Below, piece by piece: positions 1 through 5,224 of a stretch of 22,224 bases of DNA (the first letter of the stretch is position 1; the number at the start of each line of letters is the position of its first letter). Source of the DNA: a virus. A program made the position numbers and the translations under genes. The stretch lies in IMG/VR virus record IMGVR_UViG_3300049433_000079, positions 1 to 22,224 of that record. One strand, 5' to 3'. Below the pieces are notes generated by a model. That model searched no databases. It had not been told where the DNA came from and was given only the letters and a program-made list of their open reading frames with translations.

Positions 1-661
1 CATCGCTCCCGTGCACGCTGGTGACGTGGGGAAAATATCCTTGCCAGTCCGGGAGCGATTGGACGTAGCTGTAAACGTCGGCCACTGGCAACGCCAGCCC
101 GCGCTCGATTGCCAGGTAGGGCTCGGACTCGGGGTCGTAGTACGGCGCGGGCATTTGCGTCTCTATCAGCGTCGGATTCAGTGCCAGGATGTACGACTGG
201 AACATCCACGTCGCCTCGTCGCCGGCCTCGTCATTGACCCCGAAATTCTCGACGATCACGTCCGCGACGATCCCATGCGGCGCTTGATTCGCACTCGACC
301 CCGGCACCCCGTAGTCGGTGACGATGACGGCGCCGGGACCGAACTGGGAATTCATCTGCGCTTGCAACTCCGCGCCGGGATTATGCACCGCTTGCGCCCC
401 GAAGTAGGTCGGCGTCGTGGTCGTGCCGTCGATCCCGTACTGCGTCGAGTCGCCGAGCAGCGCGACAGTGACAACGCGCGGGACGCATGTGGCGGCCGGC
501 GCGGCCACGGCCGCAGGAGACGTGTCCTCACCGCCGCCGCACGCCGCAATGCACGCGGCGGCAAGCAGGGAAAAAGTGGCGCGGATCACGGAGAGGAATT
601 CATCGGGGCCGATCCACTTGGTCATAGTCTTGGTCATAGTCTTGGTCATAGTCTTGGTCAT
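1..661 (-). CDS. SGNH/GDSL-type hydrolase, probable lipoprotein (3' end outside window)
   Basis: The reverse strand is open from an ATG at 661 to the left edge, giving 220 residues with no stop. It has a GDS nucleophile block (G70-D71-S72, context VALLGDST) and a GVND block at 141-144, with a Gly-Ser-Ser turn (GVPGSSANQ) between them; these are blocks I, III and probably II of SGNH hydrolases. The block V Asp-His pair is not clearly seen and may lie beyond the edge. The N-terminus has a hydrophobic stretch followed by IAAC-GGG (Cys41), a plausible lipobox, so the enzyme is probably exported and lipid-anchored. Family knowledge: these enzymes hydrolyse esters, often acetyl groups on glycans; the substrate is unknown. 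A GGAG ribosome-binding site lies about 8 bases upstream. The four N-terminal Met-Thr-Lys repeats offer alternative starts. The gene runs against the virion operon, which suits a lysogenic-conversion or surface-modification role (inference). Confidence 0.75.
   Translation of the reverse strand, partial: MTKTMTKTMTKTMTKWIGPDEFLSVIRATFSLLAAACIAACGGGEDTSPAAVAAPAATCVPRVVTVALLGDSTQYGIDGTTTTPTYFGAQAVHNPGAELQAQMNSQFGPGAVIVTDYGVPGSSANQAPHGIVADVIVENFGVNDEAGDEATWMFQSYILALNPTLIETQMPAPYYDPESEPYLAIERGLALPVADVYSYVQSLPDWQGYFPHVTSVHGSD
617..661 (-). repeat. 12-bp tandem repeat at the start of the SGNH hydrolase gene
   Basis: The plus strand shows three perfect copies of CTTGGTCATAGT followed by a partial fourth. 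On the coding strand this reads ATG-ACC-AAG-ACT, giving Met-Thr-Lys-Thr repeated and ending Met-Thr-Lys. The unit is a multiple of three, so copy changes would alter only the number of N-terminal residues and of in-frame start codons. Confidence 0.95.
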
Positions 662-680
662 GTCTGGTCTCCATTCACAC
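656..680 (-). repeat. Duplicated translation leader, copy 1
   Basis: This 25-bp segment holds the ribosome-binding site and start codon of the SGNH hydrolase gene. It matches 915-939, ahead of the neighbouring 75-residue gene, with one mismatch (coding strand GTGTGAATGGAGACCAGACA versus GTGTGAGTGGAGACCAGACA). Both copies reach into the first codons (ATGACC). Duplication of a leader, or of a whole small gene cassette followed by divergence, is the likely origin. Confidence 0.9.
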
Positions 681-692
681 CATAGGCGGCAT

Positions 693-920
693 TCATTCCG
701 GTGCGAGGCGCACGTCATATCGATCTCGCGTGGTGCTCAGATGTGCGAGGCGCACGTCATACTCCTCGCCCCTCATGACCACCACATATCGGACGGCCCC
801 GTAAATCAGGTCAAGCCGCTCACGACACGCTCGCGCAGCCCTGGCCGTTGCCATTCTGCCGACGATTTCATTGGTCCTGATGTCCACTACGAGGTAGGGG
901 TGGCTATTCTTGGTGGTCAT
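693..920 (-). CDS. Small phage protein of unknown function (75 aa)
   Basis: The chosen ATG at 920 has a GGAG ribosome-binding site in the same context as the hydrolase gene downstream; an upstream start at 1016 would run through the promoter and is not preferred. The core reads as a compact alpha/beta domain: YLVVDIRTNEIVG, then an Ala/Arg-rich helix (ATARAARACRERLD), then YGAVRYVVV. This resembles short phage proteins of the pattern 'strand, turn, strand, basic helix, strand' whose role is unknown. The C-terminus contains YDVRLA twice, encoded by a 19-bp direct repeat. It probably forms a leftward operon with the hydrolase from the promoter at 988-1016. Confidence 0.75.
   Translation of the reverse strand: MTTKNSHPYLVVDIRTNEIVGRMATARAARACRERLDLIYGAVRYVVVMRGEEYDVRLAHLSTTRDRYDVRLAPE
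701..719 (-). repeat. 19-bp direct repeat, copy 1 (second copy 743-761)
   Basis: GTGCGAGGCGCACGTCATA occurs at 701-719 and again at 743-761, 42 bp (14 codons) apart and in the same frame. It encodes Tyr-Asp-Val-Arg-Leu-Ala twice near the C-terminus of the 75-residue protein, so the tail looks like an internal duplication. Confidence 0.9.
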
Positions 921-939
921 GTCTGGTCTCCACTCACAC
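915..939 (-). repeat. Duplicated translation leader, copy 2
   Basis: Second copy of the ribosome-binding and start region also found at 656-680. It supports the choice of ATG 920 as the true start of the 75-residue gene, because GGAG, the spacing and the start codon are all conserved between copies. Confidence 0.9.
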
Positions 940-987
940 GGGCTACCAGCCCGGTCGGAGGACAGAAGCGCTCTGTCCATGTGATTA

Positions 988-1016
988 AATATACGCGTAT
1001 TAAATCCACAATGCAA
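988..1016 (-). promoter_or_regulatory. Leftward sigma70-like promoter for the two accessory genes
   Basis: On the reverse strand TTGCAT and TATATT are separated by exactly 17 bases. The -10 box matches the consensus at five of six positions and the -35 keeps TTG. It lies in the AT-rich part of the divergent intergenic region, about 70 bases upstream of the 75-residue gene. The palindrome at 991-1000 overlaps its -10 box and spacer, so a bound regulator would block it. Confidence 0.6.
991..1000. promoter_or_regulatory. Palindromic operator candidate
   Basis: ATACGCGTAT is a perfect 10-bp palindrome flanked by direct copies of ATTAAAT (984-990 and 999-1005). It overlaps the leftward promoter and sits about 50 bases upstream of the divergent regulator gene, a usual place for an autoregulated phage operator. 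Binding is inferred from position only. Confidence 0.45.
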
Positions 1017-1025
1017 GTAGCCAGA

Positions 1026-1045
1026 TACTGATCGTTTATACAGTG
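1026..1045. promoter_or_regulatory. LexA-like box ahead of the regulator gene
   Basis: TACTGATCGTTTATACAGTG fits the enterobacterial SOS-box pattern TACTG-N10-CAGT. It lies immediately upstream of, and partly across, the possible GTG start of the regulator. If bound by LexA, the gene would be DNA-damage controlled. The inverted ACTG/CAGT halves could equally be an operator for the regulator itself. The host LexA specificity is unknown. Confidence 0.4.
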
Positions 1046-1051
1046 CTCAAA

Positions 1052-1324
1052 ATGGCCACCAGACGCTCCCAGATATTCCAAGCCCGCGCCGTAGTAGAGT
1101 CTGTCCAACGCGCGCGCGTGCACAACCTGCGCTCACTCCACAGGCAAATCCCCGCCCTCGCGACCATCCTCCGCGCAGTAGGCGTCCAGCCCCGGGAACT
1201 ACATCAGATGATCTGCGACCGCCCGTCGCGCCAGATCACGGACGCAGCAGCACGCGCAATCGAGCACGCCCTCTATCAGCCCGCAGGCAGTCTCGACACC
1301 CCTACATCGCACACACCCCGGTAG
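1052..1324 (+). CDS. Small XRE-like helix-turn-helix regulator (90 aa)
   Basis: The C-terminal half (about residues 36-83) has the layout of compact Cro/CI-type proteins: a helix with ILRAVGV, then QPRELHQMI as the likely turn, then ITDAAARAIEHAL followed by PAGSLD. This resembles the 'I(S/T)DATARRIEQAL..P.GWLD' ending common in phage XRE-like regulators. The basic N-terminus may add DNA contacts or oligomerisation. It is divergent from the two leftward genes with operator-like elements between them, so it probably represses that promoter and/or itself. ATG 1052 is chosen; GTG 1043 lies in frame, inside the LexA-like box. Neither start has a good ribosome-binding site, so translation may be leaderless. 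The recognition helix is weak, so the HTH call is moderate. Confidence 0.6.
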   Translation: MATRRSQIFQARAVVESVQRARVHNLRSLHRQIPALATILRAVGVQPRELHQMICDRPSRQITDAAARAIEHALYQPAGSLDTPTSHTPR

Positions 1325-1410
1325 CACGCGCAGCAAGCGATCCCACACAGGCACGACACGCAGCCGCGCGGTACAACACGCAGCGGTCTACGCACCCAAA
1401 CGGACCGCGA

Positions 1411-1426
1411 TGTTTCACGTGAAACA
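1411..1426. promoter_or_regulatory. parS: parS centromere site (ParB-binding palindrome)
   Basis: TGTTTCACGTGAAACA is a perfect 16-bp palindrome identical to the canonical bacterial chromosomal parS sequence bound by ParB/Spo0J. It lies in a 150-base gap between the XRE-like gene and the tRNA-like gene, with no parA or parB in the window. Exact matches of this length do not arise readily by chance: about 22,000 positions over 4^16 gives roughly 5 in a million under equal base frequencies. The sequence identity is seen directly; that ParB binds here is inferred. Confidence 0.85.
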
Positions 1427-1478
1427 CTGTACGAATCCCCAGTTGCTCCGATCCCCGGGTGATGGCACACTGGCGTGG

Positions 1479-1551
1479 CACGCAGTAGCTCAATGGTCAG
1501 AGCGCACCCGCCGGGGGGTGAGATACCGGTTCGAGTCCGATCTGCGTGCCA
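1479..1551 (+). tRNA. tRNA-like gene, probably degenerate (anticodon uncertain)
   Basis: The acceptor arm pairs perfectly (CACGCAG with CTGCGTG) and extends to a 10-bp inverted repeat counting flanking TGG and CCA. TA occupies positions 8-9. The D arm is GCTC-AATGGTCA-GAGC. The T arm is ACCGG-TTCGAGT-CCGAT with the invariant TTCGA and one mismatch. The anticodon stem CACCC/GGGTG closes a 6-base loop, GCCGGG; opening one pair gives 8, never 7, and no T33 is present. CCA directly follows the acceptor strand with no discriminator base. If one G were missing from the six-G run, the loop would be seven bases with CGG (proline). Likely a decayed or unusual phage tRNA, or a run-length error. Confidence 0.5.
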
Positions 1552-1565
1552 CAAGGGGGAATGGA

Positions 1566-1772
1566 ATGCTTTACGTCGCGGCGGCTTGCATCGGAGTGGG
1601 ATACCTCGCATTCATGGCGGCGCATGGCGTGTCGCACGCGGTTATGCGGCATTGGCCGAGGCTCACGCGGTACGCGAGGGTGACGCTGAGGATGGTGCCG
1701 ACGGCGCTTGTCGCGATCGCCTCGGTAGCAATGATTCTTTACATTGTAACATATGCATTTCTCTCGATATAG
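1566..1772 (+). CDS. Small membrane protein with two helices (68 aa)
   Basis: ATG 1566 is preceded by a strong AGGGGGA ribosome-binding site about 5 bases upstream. The protein has two hydrophobic segments: residues about 2-25 (LYVAAACIGVGYLAFMAAHG) and about 44-68 (VPTALVAIASVAMILYIVTY). A basic segment rich in Arg and Trp lies between them, and there is almost no soluble tail. Size and topology would allow a class II holin, but no lysin or spanin gene is nearby, so no function is assigned. It sits just after the tRNA-like gene and immediately before the promoter at 1776. Confidence 0.65.
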   Translation: MLYVAAACIGVGYLAFMAAHGVSHAVMRHWPRLTRYARVTLRMVPTALVAIASVAMILYIVTYAFLSI

Positions 1773-1775
1773 GGC

Positions 1776-1803
1776 TTGACGGAGCAGCAGAGTGGTGTAG
1801 GAT
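1776..1803 (+). promoter_or_regulatory. Rightward sigma70-like promoter without an obvious first gene
   Basis: TTGACG and TAGGAT are separated by 16 bases, directly after the stop of the membrane protein. The -35 matches consensus at five of six positions and the -10 at four. The predicted start near 1810 leads into about 290 bases with no convincing gene. Confidence 0.5.
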
Positions 1804-2100
1804 CGGGGCATCACGAGTCATAGCAAGCTCTACAACGGGTCGCCCGGGGTTCAAGGAGCAGCAACCGGCAAGTGGTCACGAAGGACACCCCGCGAGGGGC
1901 AATCAGGCACCACCCGACCAGCGGCAACGCGGGCGGCGAGAAGTAAGACGCGAGGCGGTAGGGTGGTGGCGGGGCGGTGCAAAGGGATTCCTTGGGACGC
2001 GATGTCTCAGAGTTGAGTGCCTCACACAAGCCCCCCAAAAAACTGAATCCAAAATCGCTACCATCGAATCACTCCCGGGACGGGATGTGTGTTCACCGAC
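1804..2100 (+). other. Gene-poor stretch; possible untranslated RNA or packaging site
   Basis: No reading frame here has both a start codon and a ribosome-binding site. One plus-strand frame is open from about 1801 to a TGA near 2019 and reads protein-like (about 70 codons, ending IPWDAMSQS) but has no usable start before a late GTG pair. It may be a remnant. A C6-A6 run lies near 2030-2041. The stretch lies between two promoters and about 500 bases upstream of terL, so a leader RNA, small RNA or cos/pac site are all possible. None can be shown from sequence. Confidence 0.4.
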
Positions 2101-2129
2101 TTGACTGGCACCATGTGGATGTGTACAGT
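2101..2129 (+). promoter_or_regulatory. Rightward sigma70-like promoter, near-leaderless
   Basis: TTGACT and TACAGT are separated by 17 bases; five and four consensus matches respectively. The -10 ends only 8 bases before ATG 2138, so transcription should start at or next to the start codon. This would give a leaderless or almost leaderless mRNA for the 84-residue gene and may also feed the late operon. Confidence 0.55.
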
Positions 2130-2137
2130 GCGGTGGG

Positions 2138-2392
2138 ATGGAAGACACCCTACAAATAGAGATTGAGCAAGGTGGACCGCCTGCTCCTGCCCGGAAGGCA
2201 CCGCCTGCTCCGGACAAGATGCACTACCCGTTCGAGTTGATACCTGTTGGTGGGTGTGCTCGGTTCCCTAGGTCGGCGAACACGGTGAAAAACAAACTCA
2301 CGGAGTATCGTAGGGATACTGGGAATGATGGGCAGAGGTTTCAGATTCGGCCGTTGACGCCTAGTATGTGCAGAGTTTGGCGTATAAAATAA
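2138..2392 (+). CDS. Small phage protein of the 'YPF...VGG...RVWRI' type (84 aa)
   Basis: After a Pro/Ala-rich N-terminal linker (residues about 8-28), the domain runs YPFELIPVGGCARFP, then SANTVKNKLTEYRRDTG (basic helix), then a strand RFQIRPL, ending CRVWRIK. This pattern of two strands, basic helix, strand and terminal R-V-W-R occurs in many short phage proteins of unknown function. The fold looks like a small three-strand-plus-helix nucleic-acid-binding domain, but this is inference. GGTGGG directly precedes ATG 2138 and the promoter sits 8 bases upstream. It is the first clear rightward gene before terL. Confidence 0.7.
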   Translation: MEDTLQIEIEQGGPPAPARKAPPAPDKMHYPFELIPVGGCARFPRSANTVKNKLTEYRRDTGNDGQRFQIRPLTPSMCRVWRIK

Positions 2393-2396
2393 CCTG

Positions 2397-2591
2397 GTGA
2401 ATATTATGAATATAAATTTTGACTGGGGTCAGATTGACTTCAGTATTTTCAACATTGTTGTATTCATTTTATTTCCTGGTAGGTTGCGGGACAGGGGCGC
2501 GTGCTGGGGTAAGCCGATGCATGGTTTGAACAGGGGGGATCGGCTTGAGTCGTGGAGTTGGGGGCCGTGGGGGGTAGCGGTTCAGAGGTAG
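2397..2591 (+). CDS. Doubtful small ORF between the 84-aa gene and terL
   Basis: GTG 2397 starts 4 bases after the previous stop, and the TAG at 2591 ends 8 bases before ATG 2600 of terL, so it fits the gap exactly. An ATG at 2406 lies in frame. The first 25 or so residues are hydrophobic and AT-rich in coding (FNIVVFILFPG); the rest is Gly/Trp/Arg-rich and does not look like a folded protein. No good ribosome-binding site is visible. It may be a real small membrane peptide, or simply an untranslated spacer; the AT-rich first 80 bases might instead serve as a promoter or DNA-bend region. Confidence 0.3.
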   Translation: MNIMNINFDWGQIDFSIFNIVVFILFPGRLRDRGACWGKPMHGLNRGDRLESWSWGPWGVAVQR

Positions 2592-2599
2592 GCGGGGGT

Positions 2600-4378
2600 A
2601 TGGGCGATCTTTCTGTCGAGCGCTTCGAATCCTTCTGCGGCAAATTGAAGGTGGACACGAAGGAGCGCGGCCGGGTGCCGCTGGCGTGGTTGGGGACGCA
2701 GAGGTACTTCGTTCAGGAGGTGGCGGCGGGGTTGAGGGAGGATGTGCACGAGTTCGTGATCTTGAAGGGGCGGCAGTTGGGGATCAGCACGGTATCGCTG
2801 GCGCTCGATCTGTACTGGCTGTTCAAGAACCCGGGGTTGCAGGGGTTGTTGGTGACGGACACGGACGAGAACCGGGAGTTGTTCCGGTCGTACCTGACGC
2901 AGTACATCGACAGCCTGCCGGCGACTGCCAAGCCTAAGGGTGGGGGGCACAACAGGGTGCAGCTCACGCTGGCGAACAATGCGCGGCTGATGTACTTGGT
3001 GGCGGGGACGCGCAAGCAGGGGAACTTGGGGCGCGGGAAGGCGGGGAACTTCATGCATGCGACGGAGTGTTCGTCGTGGGGTGACGAGGAGGGGTACTCG
3101 TCGCTGATGAACACGCTGGCGCAGCAGAATCCGAACCGGCTGTACATCTTCGAGTCGACGGCGCGCGGCTACAACATGTTCTTCGAGCAGTGGGAGACGG
3201 CAAAGAAGTCGAAGACGCAGAGGGCGGTGTTCATTGGGTGGTGGAGGAATGAGCTTTACCGCAAGGAGCGCGGGTCGGTGGAGTTCGGTACGTATTGGGA
3301 CGGCGCGCCGACGTCTGACGAGAGGGTGTGGATCAAGGATGTGTTCGAGCGGTACCACTTCAATATCCAGCCCGAACAGTTGGCGTGGTGGCGGTGGTAC
3401 GTGTCGGAGCGGATGAAGGGTGATGAGTTGCTGGCGTTGCAGGAGATGCCGCCGTCGGAGGAGTACGCGTTCCAGCTTTCGGGGTCGAAGTTCTTCTCGG
3501 GTGAGCGGGTGAACTTGCAGTATCAGGAGGCGATGAGGCGGCCGGAGCCTGGGTACTACCGCTACAAGTTCGGGCTGCACTTCGAGGACACGGAGTTCGT
3601 GGAGACGAACGTCGACAACGCGGAGGTTCAGATTTGGCAGTTGCCGGTGGAAAACGCGGTGTACGTGATCGGGGCTGATCCGGCGTACGGGTCATCGGAA
3701 TGGGCGGACGAGTTCGCGATTTGCGTGCTGAGGTGCTACGCGGATCGCGTCGAGCAGGTGGCGGAGGTGGGGACGCCAGATTGGACGGAGGCTCAGTTCG
3801 CGTGGGTCATCTCGCACCTGGCCGGCAGCTACAAGGGCGCGATGCTGTGCCTGGAAATGCAGGGGCCGGGCGGGACTGTCTACAACGAGTTGCAGAACCT
3901 CAAGCGAGCGGCCGGCAGCATGCGCGCTGGCGATCCGAGGCTTGAGTTGTACGACGTGGTCGGGCGGATGCGGGATTACCTCTGGCGCAAGCAGGAATCG
4001 ATTTCGGGGCAGGTCGGGGCCTACCAGTGGCAGACCAACCTCAAGGAGAAGATTCGCATGTTCACGACGCTGCGCAACTACTTCGAGCGCGAAATGATCG
4101 GGCTGCGCTCGATGGCTTGCATCCAGCAATTCAGGAACATCCACCGAGACGGGGACAAGATTGGCGGGGAGGGCCGGGCCAAGGATGATCGGGTGGTCGC
4201 GTTGGCCATAGCGATGGTGGCATGGAACGACTGGATCATGGGGGAGATGCGGGCGAACAACCGGACGTGGGCGCTGGAGAACCGCGCCCCCGACGAGCCG
4301 CATGTCGTCACGACGGTGGAGCGCGGGGTGCTGAAGTATCTGAGCGGCCAGGGCATCACCTTCACGCCTCCCCGCTGA
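2600..4378 (+). CDS. terL: Terminase large subunit (TerL), packaging ATPase and nuclease
   Basis: 592 residues. ATPase half: a Walker A-like loop KGRQLGIST (56-64) in the common phage form with Arg-Gln before Gly; a Walker B-like segment ending at Glu156 (FMHATE); and a coupling motif YIFESTARG (182-190). RNase H-like nuclease half: VIGADPAYG (Asp360), LCLEMQGPGG (Glu419) and DDRVVALAIA (Asp529/530), the three acidic positions expected of TerL nucleases. The enzyme pumps DNA into the prohead through the portal and cuts the concatemer. ATG 2600 is chosen for its GGCGGGGG ribosome-binding site; an in-frame ATG at 2552 would add 16 Gly-rich residues of poor quality. No recognisable small subunit lies upstream. 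Confidence 0.95.
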   Translation: MGDLSVERFESFCGKLKVDTKERGRVPLAWLGTQRYFVQEVAAGLREDVHEFVILKGRQLGISTVSLALDLYWLFKNPGLQGLLVTDTDENRELFRSYLTQYIDSLPATAKPKGGGHNRVQLTLANNARLMYLVAGTRKQGNLGRGKAGNFMHATECSSWGDEEGYSSLMNTLAQQNPNRLYIFESTARGYNMFFEQWETAKKSKTQRAVFIGWWRNELYRKERGSVEFGTYWDGAPTSDERVWIKDVFERYHFNIQPEQLAWWRWYVSERMKGDELLALQEMPPSEEYAFQLSGSKFFSGERVNLQYQEAMRRPEPGYYRYKFGLHFEDTEFVETNVDNAEVQIWQLPVENAVYVIGADPAYGSSEWADEFAICVLRCYADRVEQVAEVGTPDWTEAQFAWVISHLAGSYKGAMLCLEMQGPGGTVYNELQNLKRAAGSMRAGDPRLELYDVVGRMRDYLWRKQESISGQVGAYQWQTNLKEKIRMFTTLRNYFEREMIGLRSMACIQQFRNIHRDGDKIGGEGRAKDDRVVALAIAMVAWNDWIMGEMRANNRTWALENRAPDEPHVVTTVERGVLKYLSGQGITFTPPR

Positions 4379-4380
4379 TC

Positions 4381-4740
4381 ATGGCCGACTCCGTCCTCAT
4401 GTCCAAGGCCACGATCGTGCGGCGGCTGGTGGTGACCATCCCGAAGAAGGGGATGCGACCGCCGACGCTGGAGATTCGATTGCGTGATATCGCGGCGCAC
4501 CTTCGCATGTCCGCGAAGTCGCTGGAGCACATCGCGCAAGGCAGGCGGGACATGAACGACGAGTTGCAGGTTCAGCTATCGGCCTTCTTCGTGCTGGTCG
4601 AGCGAGGGCTGATGGTCAAGGTTCGCGACGGCGACGTGTACAGGATGCAGCGCGTCGCGCGCGCGGCTGGCGTCGCCGAGCCGGCGCGCGCTACCATCGA
4701 TGTGCGCGGGCTCGCCCCGCGAATTCACTGGAGCTTTTGA
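4381..4740 (+). CDS. HTH-like protein after terL (119 aa)
   Basis: Starts at ATG 4381, two bases after the terL stop. Residues about 29-60 (LEIRLRDIAAHLRMSAKSLEHIAQGRRDMNDE in outline) look like a helix-turn-helix: a helix 'RLRDIAAHL', turn 'RMS', second helix 'AKSLEHIAQGRR'. A further helix follows (LQVQLSAFFVLVERGL). The N-terminus has two beta-like stretches. A position next to terL and a DNA-binding motif would suit a small terminase subunit placed after terL, or a regulator of late genes. Neither is proven. Only a weak ribosome-binding site is present, so it may be translated by coupling with terL. Confidence 0.65.
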   Translation: MADSVLMSKATIVRRLVVTIPKKGMRPPTLEIRLRDIAAHLRMSAKSLEHIAQGRRDMNDELQVQLSAFFVLVERGLMVKVRDGDVYRMQRVARAAGVAEPARATIDVRGLAPRIHWSF

Positions 4741-4741
4741 A

Positions 4742-5224
4742 ATGGCCATCATTCGCGAATGGAAGTGTGCCCGGCACGGCGACTTCGAGGGTAGCCATCC
4801 TCTCTGTCCTGAGATGGGGTGCGACTCGGCGCGCGTCGAGCGCGCCTTCAGAACGCCCGTGGCAATCGGCCAGGGCAAGTACGCCCGGTTCGACGCCGGG
4901 CTGCGGAAGTCGGCTGACATGATGGGCATCGACAATTGGAAGACAGCGCGCCCGGGAGAAACCGGGTTCGCCGGCCGCGCGCCGATAGGGGCGCGGGTTC
5001 TGTGGGGCGACGAGGTTGCCAAGGAGATGGGCGCGCCGCTCGCCGAGCAGATGGCCGTCGCTGCCAGGCCGCTATCTGTCGCCGGCAAAGACCCGGCGAC
5101 AGACCCCTACCTCACGGTCAACAACGGCATGCGGGCCACGGCGAACGAACTGGGCATCACCAAGGCCGTGCGACCGCCCGCCGAGACGACGATCCATCGC
5201 TCCGACGTGCGAGGCCGCACGTGA
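4742..5224 (+). CDS. Zinc-ribbon-like phage protein upstream of portal (160 aa)
   Basis: ATG 4742 follows the previous stop at once and has GGAGC about 8 bases upstream. The N-terminus carries a Cys/His cluster: Cys9-x2-His12 (KCARHG) and then Cys-x4-Cys (LCPEMGC) about ten residues on. This resembles the small zinc ribbon of FmdB-like proteins. The remainder is low in predicted structure and rich in Ala, Gly and Pro. The stop overlaps the portal GTG by 4 bases, so the two are probably translationally coupled. Similar proteins with Zn-ribbon N-termini occur between terminase and portal genes in some phages; function is unknown and virion assembly is inferred from position. Confidence 0.7.
   Translation: MAIIREWKCARHGDFEGSHPLCPEMGCDSARVERAFRTPVAIGQGKYARFDAGLRKSADMMGIDNWKTARPGETGFAGRAPIGARVLWGDEVAKEMGAPLAEQMAVAARPLSVAGKDPATDPYLTVNNGMRATANELGITKAVRPPAETTIHRSDVRGRT

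Noticed and set aside
11-685. 224-codon plus-strand frame at the left edge
   Set aside because: Antisense shadow of the SGNH hydrolase; Arg/His-rich and with the repeat read as Gly-His-Ser-Leu.
1410-1772. Longer version of the membrane protein starting inside parS (ATGTTTCACGTG)
   Set aside because: It would read through the tRNA-like gene; ATG 1566 has its own strong ribosome-binding site.
1811-2038. 75-codon minus-strand frame in the gene-poor stretch
   Set aside because: Begins with TTG beside a C/A homopolymer run, no ribosome-binding site and no recognisable fold.
2582-3580. 332-codon minus-strand frame opposite terL
   Set aside because: Leu/Arg/Pro-rich antisense shadow; TerL motifs on the plus strand are clear.
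4936-5220. N-terminal extension of the portal
   Set aside because: Arg/Gly-rich translation overlapping the zinc-ribbon-like gene; GTG 5221 gives the expected portal start.
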